From positions 1 to 11,199 of the forward strand of contig CAKRYM010000030.1 of the NCBI GenBank assembly GCA_934427095.1: a stretch of 11,199 bases of DNA. Direction: 5' to 3'. Position 1 is the stretch's first letter, and every line of letters starts with the position of its first letter. Shown here piece by piece: positions 1 through 7,109 of this stretch. Under the pieces are notes generated by a model that saw only the letters and a program-made list of their open reading frames with translations, ran no database searches and had not been told where the DNA came from. Made by a program: the position numbers and the translations under genes. The DNA comes from an uncultured Bacillota bacterium. GTDB taxonomy: Bacteria; Bacillota; Dehalobacteriia; UBA4068.

Positions 1-200
1 CTGCTGAACAGTACCGTCGTGTCATTCGGCAGCACGGCGCAGAGAAAATTTTCTTTGGCAGCGATTGTCCCTGGCAAAGCCCAGCTGAAGCCTTAAGCTA
101 TTTGCGGAGCTTGGATTTGACGGAAGAGGAATTTTCCTTGATTACCACAAAGAATGCAGAGAAATTGTTTGATTTAGCGGGGAAAAATACACAGAAATGA
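1..200 (+). CDS. Amidohydrolase (amidohydrolase_2 / TIM-barrel metal-dependent hydrolase), C-terminal fragment
   Basis: Only the last 65 codons are present; the gene begins upstream of the window and the readable frame starts at base 3, ending at TGA 198-200. The visible motif FGSDCPW, about 16 residues into the fragment, followed by a helix that ends NAEKLF, is the usual C-terminal end of amidohydrolase_2-type proteins. In that family the Asp of the GSD motif is the last catalytic/metal-site residue of the TIM barrel, and the NA..L/LF ending is typical. Substrate cannot be told: members include decarboxylases, lactonases and uncharacterised metal-dependent hydrolases. The stop is followed 19 nt later by a strong promoter, so nifJ probably has its own transcription start. 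No hairpin terminator is visible after this gene. Confidence 0.8.
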   Translation, partial: AEQYRRVIRQHGAEKIFFGSDCPWQSPAEALSYLRSLDLTEEEFSLITTKNAEKLFDLAGKNTQK

Positions 201-219
201 GAAATTATTCCTATTTAGT

Positions 220-248
220 TTGACTTTCTACAAAAATTGCAGTATGAT
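220..248 (+). promoter_or_regulatory. Sigma-A type promoter for nifJ, with an inverted repeat over the -10 region
   Basis: TTGACT (220-225), a 17-nt spacer and TATGAT (243-248) form a near-consensus vegetative promoter. Transcription would start near 255, leaving a leader of about 55 nt before the nifJ ATG. An inverted repeat, ATGAT-N5-ATCAT (244-258), covers the -10 box and the likely start site, so a repressor could bind there. The repeat is short and AT-rich and may be chance. Confidence 0.75.
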
Positions 249-310
249 AAAATATCATCCTTATCGGATAGAAAAAGAGAAATTGAAGCAGATTGTGAGG
301 CTGTAGAGAT

Positions 311-3300
311 ATGAGTAAGAACAAGAACATTATGGTGGTGGATGGGAATGAAGCTGCGGCTTATGTGGCTTATGCCTTCACGGAAGTAGCGGCGATTTAC
401 CCGATTACACCCAGTTCCCCTATGGCGGAAAAGACGGATGAATGGTCTGCCAATGGCCGGAAAAATCTCTTTGACCAGCAAGTGACTTTGGTAGAAATGC
501 AATCCGAAGCAGGCGCTATCGGCGCGGTACATGGGGCCTTGGAAGCCGGCGCTTTGGCCACTTCCTTTACCTCCTCCCAGGGGTTAATGCTGATGATCCC
601 GGTATTGCATCGGATTTCCGGTACGAGGCAGCCTGCTGTTCTGCATGTGGCTTCCCGTACTGTGGGTACCCATGCCATGTCTATTTTCGGCGACCATAGC
701 GATGTGATGAATTGCCGGCAATGCGGTTGGGCCCAGTTAAGCTCTGGTAGCGTACAGGAAGTCATGGACTTGGCAGGTATTGCTCATTTGGCAGCCATCA
801 AAGGGCGTATCCCTTTTATGCATTTCTTTGATGGGTTCCGTACCAGCCATGAGATTCAGAAAATTGAAGCCATTGATTATGAGGATTTTCGCAGTCTTTT
901 GGATATGGAGGCTGTGGAGCAATTCCGCGCTGGCGCCTTGAATCCCGAACATCCTACTTTGCGGAATACGGTGCAGAATCCTGATGTCTATTTCCAATTC
1001 CGAGAAGCCAATAATCAGGACTATGACGCTTTACCGGAACTGGTTGAAGCATATATGGGAAAAATCTCTGCCTTAACTGGCCGGGAATACCACCTGTTCA
1101 ATTATTATGGCGCAGCCGATGCAGAACGGGTCATCATTGCCATGGGCTCTGTCAGCGGCGCAATCAGGGAAGTGGTGGCGGATTTGAACGCTAAAGGGGA
1201 AAAGGTTGGCTTTGTACAGGTTCATCTTTACCGGCCTTTCAGCGTGAAGCATTTGCTGGCTGCTCTTCCCGCTACGGTTAAACGTATTGCCGTGCTGGAT
1301 CGCTGCAAGGAAATGGGCGCTATGGGTGAACCTTTGTATCAGGACATTTGTACGGCTTTCATTAATGCAGAGAATAAGCCTTTGCTGATTGGCGGCCGCT
1401 ATGGCTTGAGCTCCAAAGATACGGATCCTGCTCAGATTAAGGCAGTCTTTGACGAGCTGCAAAAAGAGCAGCCCAAGAATCATTTCACCATTGGTATTAC
1501 TGATGATGTGACCCATTATTCCCTTGACATTCCCCATTATGTGGTGAATGACCCCAATACGGTTAGCTGCAAGTTTTGGGGTTTGGGTTCTGACGGTACT
1601 GTTGGGGCCAATAAGAATTCCATTAAAATCATTGGGGACCATACGGATCAATATGCCCAGGCTTATTTTGAATATGATACGAAAAAGAGCTTCGGTATTA
1701 CCAAGTCCCATTTGCGTTTTGGTCATGCGCCTATCCTTTCCTCTTATCTGGTGAAGCAGGCGGACTTTGTGGCTTGCCATAATCAGCATTATCTTTATCA
1801 ATATGATATGGTAGATGAGCTGAAGGATGGCGGCGTCTTCCTGCTGAATTGCGCTTGGCCCAAGGAAGCTTTAGGGGATATGCTGCCCGCTAAGGTAAAA
1901 CGTTATATGGCGGAGCATCATATTCGTTTGTACATCATCGATGCAGACCGCTTGGCCATGGAATTGGGCTTAGGGCGGCATGCCAGCATGGTCTTGCAGG
2001 CGGCATTCTTTGCCTTGGCGAAGATTATCCCCATTGAAGAAGCGGCTACCTATATGAAAAACGCGGTGGAAAAAACCTTCCGCAAAAAAGGCCCTGAAGT
2101 AGTGGAAAGAAACATGGCTGCCGTTGATGCGGGCATTCATGGAGCGATTCCAGTGGAGATTCCGGCCAGCTGGGCTTTGGCTGAAGAAGAGGAAAAAACT
2201 CCGGATACGACGTTGCCGCCCTTTATCCGCAATATTTTGCAGCCGTTAAATGCCCAGAAAGGGGATTTGTTGCCGGTTTCCAGCTTTATGGATTATCGGG
2301 ACGGTACCATGCCTTTGGGCACCACGGCCTATGAAAAGCGAGGCATTGCTACGGAAGTGCCGGTGTGGGACCCCGAACAATGCTTACAATGCAACCGTTG
2401 CGCTTATGTTTGCCCTCATGGTGTATTAAGAGCTTATCTCTTGGATGAGAAAGAAGCTGCCGCTGCTCCTGCTAGTTTCCCCATGGCGCCAGCCAAAGGC
2501 GCTGCTGCCAAAGGCTTACAATATAGTTTGATGGTCAGCACCTTGGACTGCACCAGCTGCGGTTCTTGCGCTTCTGTTTGCCCAGCGCCGAAAAAGGCCT
2601 TGCATATGACGGCGGTTACGGAAGCCGATATGTCTCAAGAAAATTGGCAATACGGGCTGCGTATTCAAGAAAAGGATGTTTTTGATCCCGATACCGTGAA
2701 GGGAAGTCAGTTCCGCCAGCCTCTGTGCGAATTCTCCGGCGCCTGCGCTGGTTGTGGGGAAACTCCCTATGCCAAGCTGTTGACGCAAATGTTCGGGGAT
2801 AAGATTTATTGGGCGAATGCTACCGGCTGTTCCCAGGCTTGGGGTTCTCCCATGCCCTCTTTCCCGTATACCACGAACCGCCAGGGTAAAGGGCCTGCTT
2901 GGTCCAACTCCTTGTTTGAAAATAATGCGGAATTCAGCCTAGGCATGGCATTAGCCGTAAAACAGCAGCGGAATAAGGTAAAAGAACAGGTGAAAGCCCT
3001 TTCTCAGGTAGCGGAAGGCCCCTTGCAGGAAGCCATTTCCCGTTGGTTTGCCACTTATGATGATATTAAAACTTCTCAAGCTGCTTCCGATCAGTTGGTG
3101 GCTTGCTTAGAAGCTGCAGAACTGAAGGGTGATGCAGCACAGTTGAAAGATAGCATTTTGCAGCATCGGGATCAGCTGAGCAAAAAGACCATTTGGATGT
3201 TTGGCGGCGATGGCTGGGCTTATGACATCGGTTATGGCGGCTTGGACCATGTGATTAGCACGGGCGAGGATGTGAATGTCTTTGTCATTGATACGGAGGT

Positions 3301-3826
3301 TTATTCCAATACCGGCGGCCAAAGCTCCAAAGCCACGCCTTTAGGCGCTACAGCACAATTCCAGGCCGCGGGCAAGAAAAGCCCCAAAAAAGATTTGGGT
3401 AAGCTGATGATGGGCTATGGCAATTGCTATGTGGCTAGCGTGGCCATGGGCGCAGATATGAATCAGTTGGTGAAAGCTTTGGCTGAGGCGGAAGCTTATC
3501 CTGGTCCTTCCATTATCGTGGCTTATACGCCCTGCATTTCCCATGGCATCAAATGTGGTATGGCCAATGTGCAGGAGGAAATGAAGCATGCGGTAGAAAG
3601 CGGGTACTGGACGTTGTATCGGTACAATCCCGCTAAGGCCGATCATAAATTCACCTTGGATAGCAAAGAACCCAGCTTGGATTTCCAAGATTTCCTCCGG
3701 GGCGAAGTACGCTACTCCGCTTTGGATATTACCTTCCCGGAAAACGCGAAGAAACTGTTTGCCGAGGCGGAAAAACAAGCCAAGGAACGCTATGCCGCTT
3801 ATCGTAAGCTGGCGGATGAGGCTTAA
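311..3826 (+). CDS. nifJ: Pyruvate:ferredoxin (flavodoxin) oxidoreductase, single-chain homodimeric type
   Basis: The enzyme oxidatively decarboxylates pyruvate to acetyl-CoA and CO2 and passes electrons to ferredoxin or flavodoxin; it is cytoplasmic and oxygen-sensitive. The 1171-residue chain has the full fused layout. The N-terminal pyrimidine-binding domain carries YPITPSSP at 30-37, with T33, E66 and R116 at the places of known active-site residues. A ferredoxin-like insert has two 4Fe-4S motifs (C691, C694, C697, C701 and C747, C750, C753, C757). The C-terminal TPP domain has GDGWAYDIG from G966 and NTGGQ from N1000. The cluster next to TPP is bound by C812, C815, C840 and C1075, the pattern known from the Desulfovibrio africanus enzyme. 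All expected cofactor ligands are present, so it should be active. The start ATG is preceded by GTGAGG at 10-15 nt, a weak and rather distant Shine-Dalgarno. It has its own promoter upstream; the transporter gene follows after 65 nt. Confidence 0.97.
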   Translation: MSKNKNIMVVDGNEAAAYVAYAFTEVAAIYPITPSSPMAEKTDEWSANGRKNLFDQQVTLVEMQSEAGAIGAVHGALEAGALATSFTSSQGLMLMIPVLHRISGTRQPAVLHVASRTVGTHAMSIFGDHSDVMNCRQCGWAQLSSGSVQEVMDLAGIAHLAAIKGRIPFMHFFDGFRTSHEIQKIEAIDYEDFRSLLDMEAVEQFRAGALNPEHPTLRNTVQNPDVYFQFREANNQDYDALPELVEAYMGKISALTGREYHLFNYYGAADAERVIIAMGSVSGAIREVVADLNAKGEKVGFVQVHLYRPFSVKHLLAALPATVKRIAVLDRCKEMGAMGEPLYQDICTAFINAENKPLLIGGRYGLSSKDTDPAQIKAVFDELQKEQPKNHFTIGITDDVTHYSLDIPHYVVNDPNTVSCKFWGLGSDGTVGANKNSIKIIGDHTDQYAQAYFEYDTKKSFGITKSHLRFGHAPILSSYLVKQADFVACHNQHYLYQYDMVDELKDGGVFLLNCAWPKEALGDMLPAKVKRYMAEHHIRLYIIDADRLAMELGLGRHASMVLQAAFFALAKIIPIEEAATYMKNAVEKTFRKKGPEVVERNMAAVDAGIHGAIPVEIPASWALAEEEEKTPDTTLPPFIRNILQPLNAQKGDLLPVSSFMDYRDGTMPLGTTAYEKRGIATEVPVWDPEQCLQCNRCAYVCPHGVLRAYLLDEKEAAAAPASFPMAPAKGAAAKGLQYSLMVSTLDCTSCGSCASVCPAPKKALHMTAVTEADMSQENWQYGLRIQEKDVFDPDTVKGSQFRQPLCEFSGACAGCGETPYAKLLTQMFGDKIYWANATGCSQAWGSPMPSFPYTTNRQGKGPAWSNSLFENNAEFSLGMALAVKQQRNKVKEQVKALSQVAEGPLQEAISRWFATYDDIKTSQAASDQLVACLEAAELKGDAAQLKDSILQHRDQLSKKTIWMFGGDGWAYDIGYGGLDHVISTGEDVNVFVIDTEVYSNTGGQSSKATPLGATAQFQAAGKKSPKKDLGKLMMGYGNCYVASVAMGADMNQLVKALAEAEAYPGPSIIVAYTPCISHGIKCGMANVQEEMKHAVESGYWTLYRYNPAKADHKFTLDSKEPSLDFQDFLRGEVRYSALDITFPENAKKLFAEAEKQAKERYAAYRKLADEA

Positions 3827-3853
3827 TTCAGCATAGAAACAGAAAAATTCGGA

Positions 3854-3891
3854 AAGAATACCCTCTGTGATGGAAAACGGAGGGTATTCTT
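3854..3891 (+). promoter_or_regulatory. Hairpin that encloses the ribosome binding site of the downstream transporter gene
   Basis: Bases 3854-3865 pair perfectly with 3880-3891 (12 bp). Adding T3866-G3879 (wobble), G3867-C3878 and T3868-A3877 gives 15 pairs and an 8-nt loop. The 3' arm contains GGAGGG, the Shine-Dalgarno of the gene starting at 3892, and ends one base before its ATG. No T-run follows, so it is not a standard terminator for nifJ. In mRNA read through from nifJ it would hide the start of the transporter; it may also protect the nifJ mRNA 3' end. The pairing is seen in the sequence; the regulatory role is inferred. Confidence 0.6.
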
Positions 3892-4332
3892 ATGAATCAA
3901 TGGTTGTTTTTGGCTGCCGCTGCGGCGGCAGGTGTGCTTATGGCTATTCAGGGATCTTTGAATGGCGCTTTGAGTAAAATCATCGGTACCTTAGAAGGAA
4001 ATTTCATCGCCCATGCTGTGGGGCTACTGCTAGTGGTCATCCTGTTGTTTTTGTGCGGGCTGGGACGAGGAGACCTTTCGAAAATGGGGGAAGCACCCTG
4101 GTATTTGTATTTGGGCGGGATCATGAATGTGGCCATTCTTTATGGCGTGATGTTTGCCGTAGCCAAAGTTGGTTCAGGGAACGCTACCACGGCGATTATT
4201 GTGGGGCAGCTGCTGATGGCCTTAATTATCGATTGGTTGGGCTTATTTGGCTTAGAGCAACATTCCATGACTTGGCTAAGAGCTTTGGGCCTTGTGTTGA
4301 TGGGTTTGGGCGCTAAATTCATGTTGGTATAA
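3892..4332 (+). CDS. DMT-superfamily small membrane transporter, YdcZ (DUF606) family
   Basis: A 146-residue integral membrane protein with about five hydrophobic helices (roughly 3-23, 34-57, 70-92, 97-115, 123-146). Family signatures are visible: an early QGSLNGALS stretch, a PWYLYLGGIMNVA stretch in the middle, and GQLLMALIIDWLGLFG in the fourth helix. These match YdcZ/DUF606 proteins, half-size members of the drug/metabolite transporter group that probably act as dimers; some are encoded in tandem pairs or fused into a double-length protein. Here only one copy is present, so a homodimer is likely. The substrate is unknown. The start is fixed by GGAGGG 7 nt before the ATG, which lies inside a stable hairpin. 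No promoter is visible between this gene and nifJ (65 nt), so it is probably expressed by read-through from nifJ. Confidence 0.85.
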   Translation: MNQWLFLAAAAAAGVLMAIQGSLNGALSKIIGTLEGNFIAHAVGLLLVVILLFLCGLGRGDLSKMGEAPWYLYLGGIMNVAILYGVMFAVAKVGSGNATTAIIVGQLLMALIIDWLGLFGLEQHSMTWLRALGLVLMGLGAKFMLV

Positions 4333-4360
4333 AAATCTTGCTTTTCCTGAAAAAAAGAGG

Positions 4361-4389
4361 TTGACTTTTTTTGTAGGATTTGGTATATT
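4361..4389 (+). promoter_or_regulatory. Strong promoter for the tRNA-Met/tRNA-Glu pair
   Basis: TTGACT (4361-4366), a 17-nt spacer and TATATT (4384-4389), with a TGG extension just before the -10 box (extended -10). The start would fall near 4396, about 28 nt before the first tRNA base. Placement right before a tRNA operon supports it. Confidence 0.8.
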
Positions 4390-4423
4390 AGACAAGCAGC
4401 CAGAAATCCTGACTGTTCGAGAT

Positions 4424-4499
4424 GGCGGTGTAGCTCAGGGGCTAGAGCACTCGGTTCATACCCGGGGTGTCGTTGGTTCAAATCCAACCACCGCTACCA
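4424..4499 (+). tRNA. tRNA-Met (CAT anticodon), elongator type
   Basis: A 76-nt cloverleaf with CCA encoded (4497-4499). The acceptor stem GGCGGTG pairs with CACCGCT, with a G-U pair at 1-72. The anticodon arm is CTCGG / CCGGG with loop TTCATAC (CAT at 4457-4459), and the T arm is GTTGG-TTCAAAT-CCAAC. The anticodon stem lacks the three G-C pairs of initiator tRNA, and the sequence resembles the Bacillus elongator Met tRNA. A lysidine-modified tRNA-Ile2 also has CAT, but the acceptor and anticodon stems fit Met better. Confidence 0.95.
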
Positions 4500-4516
4500 C
4501 CGTTATTCTTAAACAT

Positions 4517-4592
4517 GGCGCGTTGGAGAAATGGTTAACTCACCAGCCTTTCACGCTGGCATTCATGGGTTCGAACCCCATACGCGTCACCA
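4517..4592 (+). tRNA. tRNA-Glu (TTC anticodon)
   Basis: A 76-nt cloverleaf with CCA encoded (4590-4592). The acceptor stem GGCGCGT pairs with ACGCGTC (one G-U pair). The anticodon stem CCAGC / GCTGG encloses loop CTTTCAC with TTC at 4550-4552. The T arm is CATGG-GTTCGAAC-CCATA style with the usual TTCGAA core. It lies 17 nt after tRNA-Met and must share its promoter. Confidence 0.95.
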
Positions 4593-4596
4593 AACA

Positions 4597-4630
4597 GAAA
4601 ACCTATCCTTTTGGATGGGTTTTCTTGTTT
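4597..4630 (+). terminator. Intrinsic terminator of the tRNA operon
   Basis: The stem 4597-4608 pairs with 4613-4624 (12 bp, one G-U) around a TTTT loop, and is followed by TTGTTTT. It begins 5 nt after the CCA of tRNA-Glu. Confidence 0.85.
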
Positions 4631-4645
4631 TAGGAAAATTGATGC

Positions 4646-4687
4646 AAAAGAAAGAAGAACCCTGATCCTACGGATCAGGGTTCTTCT
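4646..4687 (-). terminator. Terminator of the ldt-pepD-hypothetical operon; overlaps the end of the coding region
   Basis: A perfect 16-bp inverted repeat, 4653-4668 with 4672-4687 and a 3-nt loop. On the minus strand it is followed by TTCTTTTGC, a U-rich tail. The last codons and the TGA stop (4675-4677) of the hypothetical gene lie in the 5' arm. On the plus strand the tail TTCTTCTATT is weaker, but some bidirectional activity against transcription from the tRNA side is possible. Confidence 0.85.
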
Positions 4688-5106
4688 ATTGTCGTTAGCC
4701 ATGCAACAATATCTGCATATGTTGTATTGTTCATATGATAATATTGCCATTGGCTGTCGTTCAATACCATGGCTAGTTTGGGCTCGCTTTCATAAAATCG
4801 AAGCTCTAAATCCTCAGAAAAGCAAATGGTGATGTCTGCTGCCAACTCTAAAGGAGAAGAAACGAATTTTTTTCGCCAGTTGGCATCCGCAAGGAATTGT
4901 CCTAAGCTTATGCCGGTGAGAGAATTTGCACCGTTGTCCAGACCATGGCGGATTTCCACTGTATTGGCTTGATAAGCCAGTGTCGCCAGGTTTTTGTAGT
5001 TTAACAAGGAAGGATCCTGTTTCGCCCGGGAACTGAGCAGACTCCCGCCTCCTACCAATAGGCAAAGGAGGAAAATGGCCAGGATGAGCTTTCCCTTACG
5101 GCTCAT
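4675..5106 (-). CDS. Hypothetical membrane-anchored or secreted protein, 143 aa
   Basis: I do not recognise the family. The chain has a positively charged start (MSRKGK), one hydrophobic segment at about 7-25, then a soluble part of about 115 residues. There is no lipobox cysteine after the hydrophobic segment, so it is either an N-terminally anchored or a secreted protein facing outside. The C-terminal half has alternating strands with many aromatic residues (FYES, WQYYHM) and ends in a helix with acidic residues. The ATG overlaps the pepD stop in an ATGA arrangement (4-nt overlap), so translation is almost certainly coupled to pepD. The stop codon lies within the terminator stem. Because of the operon it may have to do with peptides or the envelope, but that is a guess. 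Confidence 0.75.
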   Translation of the reverse strand: MSRKGKLILAIFLLCLLVGGGSLLSSRAKQDPSLLNYKNLATLAYQANTVEIRHGLDNGANSLTGISLGQFLADANWRKKFVSSPLELAADITICFSEDLELRFYESEPKLAMVLNDSQWQYYHMNNTTYADIVAWLTTIEEP

Positions 5107-6551
5107 TTGCTTTCTTTTAACACTTCACAGAGGAAACGCCAAACTCTTTCTGTAGAAGATACGCTCAGCCGTTCTCTGGGGGAGTGAATGTCTAAAATAT
5201 TCGGCCCCAGGGAAACGCAATCCAAATCCTTGATTTTGTCTGTAAACAAGCTGCATTCTAAGCCACCGTGTACAGCAGTTAATTTCGGTTTTTCTCCGTA
5301 TTGTGCTGCATATACTTTCTCCAGCTTGTCCCGGAATGGCGAAACACTGCGGAATTCCCAGGGCGGGCAATCGCTGAGCGTTTTCGCTGTGCCGCCGCAA
5401 AGGGTAGTTAGGGTATGAATCCTTTCTTCCATCATTTCTTTTTGGCTGGACAAAGAGCTTCTGGCCATACAGCGCAAAACCATCACGCCGTCTTCTCTAA
5501 GATCAACGATGCCGGGATTACAGGAGGTTTGGACCAACCCCGGAATGTCCATGCTCATGGCTTCCACCCCATAAGGCGCCAGCAATAACAAGTTGATGCA
5601 AGCTTCAGTGTCTGAGAAGGGGAGGACGTCGGTTTTTGCCTCGGGCAGAATTTCCACATTAATGCGAAGTTCTGGTTCTGTGACTTGATATTCCCGCTGG
5701 AAGATGTTCTCCCAGGCATTGACCAGGGAAATGATTTGGTTGTCTTTGCCTTCGGGGAGCAAAAGAACGGCGGACGCAAGAAAAGCGATCACATTGTCCC
5801 GAGTGCCGCCGCTTAATTCTTGTAGCTGGAAGGGGATTTGTGTGTAAATGCCATGCAATAGTCGTCCCATCAGCTGGTTGGCATTGGCCAGGCCCTTTTC
5901 AATTTCCACGCCGGAATGGCCGCCTTTTAAGCCTTCTATGCTCAGGCGATAGCGCTTGCCAAAGGCCTCCTGCCAGTGTACTGGTAAAGAAGATTCTACG
6001 GTGACGCTGCCGGCGCAGCCTGCTACCAGCACGCCTTCTTCTTCACAGTCCAAGTTCAACAGTTGCCGTCCCTGGAAGGAAGAGAGATCCACATTTTGCG
6101 CCCCATCCATGCCCGTTTCTTCATCTGTGGTAAGAAGAATTTCTAAGGCAGGGTGGGGCATATCTTCTTCTAAAAGAGCTAGAGCCATGGCAACTGCCAC
6201 ACCGTCGTCCCCACCTAAGGTGGTACCTTGGGCGGAGATCCAATCTCCATCTAGGGTTAAGGTCAACCCTTCTTTACTCATATCCTTTTGACAATCCGGG
6301 TCTTTTTCGCAGACCATATCCAAATGGCCCTGAATAATGATGGGCTGGGCTTGCTCATAGCCTTTGCTGGCTGGTTTTAAAATGATGACGTTACCATAAG
6401 CATCTTGTTTCGCTTGAAAACCACGGGCTTTGGCAAAGGCCTCGCAATAATCGCTGATGGCCTGGGTGTTGCCAGATCCGTGAGGAATAGCGCAGATTTC
6501 TTCAAAGATGCGAAAGACATTTTTCGGTTCACATGCAGATAAGATTCCCAT
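5103..6551 (-). CDS. pepD: Aminoacyl-histidine dipeptidase (peptidase D), M20 family metallopeptidase
   Basis: A cytoplasmic zinc dipeptidase with broad action on unblocked dipeptides such as carnosine-type Xaa-His. Its 482 residues match the usual PepD length (E. coli about 485). The M20 metal and catalytic residues are all visible: H76 in GHLDMV with D78, bridging D115 in LGGDDG, the EE pair E144/E145 in TTDEETGMDG (general base and zinc ligand), D168 in LNLDCEEEG, and the final histidine H456 in DIHSPRE. The insert between about 195 and 380 is the dimerisation (lid) domain. The start is well set by AGGAGG ending 7-8 nt before the ATG. The gene lies 36 nt downstream of the L,D-transpeptidase gene and overlaps the next gene by 4 nt, so the three form one operon. 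Its likely job is to hydrolyse dipeptides taken up or released during protein or cell-wall turnover. Confidence 0.95.
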   Translation of the reverse strand: MGILSACEPKNVFRIFEEICAIPHGSGNTQAISDYCEAFAKARGFQAKQDAYGNVIILKPASKGYEQAQPIIIQGHLDMVCEKDPDCQKDMSKEGLTLTLDGDWISAQGTTLGGDDGVAVAMALALLEEDMPHPALEILLTTDEETGMDGAQNVDLSSFQGRQLLNLDCEEEGVLVAGCAGSVTVESSLPVHWQEAFGKRYRLSIEGLKGGHSGVEIEKGLANANQLMGRLLHGIYTQIPFQLQELSGGTRDNVIAFLASAVLLLPEGKDNQIISLVNAWENIFQREYQVTEPELRINVEILPEAKTDVLPFSDTEACINLLLLAPYGVEAMSMDIPGLVQTSCNPGIVDLREDGVMVLRCMARSSLSSQKEMMEERIHTLTTLCGGTAKTLSDCPPWEFRSVSPFRDKLEKVYAAQYGEKPKLTAVHGGLECSLFTDKIKDLDCVSLGPNILDIHSPRERLSVSSTERVWRFLCEVLKESK

Positions 6552-6587
6552 GGGATATCCCTCCTGTTCTTTTCGAGTTCTTTTTCT

Positions 6588-7043
6588 TTAGGGGAGAATC
6601 AGTATTTCCATACCCAACGGACAATTTTCCCAAAGCAAATCCATGACTTGATCTGTCACGGCGATACAGCCTGCTGTCCAATCCCAGGCCCCGCCGCCAT
6701 GTAGCATGATTTCTCCGCCCAGGGCAGTGTCCCAAGGCGGGCGTTTTTTCTCTTTACAGGCTTTGCAAATAGCCTCAGCCTCTGTTTTGGTGAGGATACC
6801 CTGATCTAGCCCTTTTGATGCATCAATGGGGTTTGGGTAGGAGATGCCCAGAGAGAGATGAAATTTACTTTTCGGATTGCGGGTGCAGAGATAATACCAC
6901 CCCTCGGGCGTGCGGCCGTCCCCAGCCTGATATTTGGGGCCTAGAGGCGTCTTGCCTAAGCCTATGGGCCAACTGCCGGTTTTTTTGCCTTTCTGCCACA
7001 ATTCTAGCCTACGTAAGCTTTTTCTAACAATCAGACGATTCAT
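6588..7043 (-). CDS. L,D-transpeptidase catalytic domain (YkuD fold) protein, YafK-like, no visible signal peptide
   Basis: A 151-residue protein that is nearly all catalytic domain. Visible signatures are GDGRTPEGWYYL at 41-52, a SKFHLSLGISYPN stretch at 59-71, then H115 in MLHGGG and the catalytic C126 in DWTAGCIAV. Known relatives form or cut L,D bonds on peptidoglycan stem peptides; E. coli YafK releases Lpp from peptidoglycan. This variant has TAGC instead of the common S-H-G-C, with a Trp-rich loop (AWDW) between H115 and C126. The start ATG follows AGGAGG by about 4 nt. The N-terminus (MNRLIVRKSLRRLELW) looks like a beta strand rather than a signal peptide, so export is not obvious. 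It heads the operon with pepD. No promoter is seen between it and the fba terminator, so transcription may come by read-through or from inside fba. Confidence 0.85.
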   Translation of the reverse strand: MNRLIVRKSLRRLELWQKGKKTGSWPIGLGKTPLGPKYQAGDGRTPEGWYYLCTRNPKSKFHLSLGISYPNPIDASKGLDQGILTKTEAEAICKACKEKKRPPWDTALGGEIMLHGGGAWDWTAGCIAVTDQVMDLLWENCPLGMEILILP

Positions 7044-7056
7044 TCTTCCTCCTGGG

Positions 7057-7089
7057 AAAAAAGAAGCCTCCTAAAGGGCGGAGGCTTCT
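7057..7089 (-). terminator. Intrinsic terminator downstream of fba
   Basis: A 10-bp perfect stem, 7062-7071 with 7080-7089, and an 8-nt loop. On the minus strand it runs into TTTTTTCCC. It lies 20 nt after the fba stop and ends just before the ribosome binding site of the L,D-transpeptidase gene (7048-7053), so any read-through would feed the next operon. Confidence 0.85.
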
Positions 7090-7109
7090 GGAAAAGGCTT
7101 TGTTTAAGA

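Noticed and set aside
1073..1801. Minus-strand open frame of 242 codons inside nifJ
   Set aside because: It is antisense to conserved PFOR domains, with no family signal; a shadow frame of a well-biased gene.
4361..4633. Plus-strand open frame of 90 codons across the tRNA pair
   Set aside because: It spans two complete tRNA genes and a terminator, and the codons follow tRNA structure rather than a protein.
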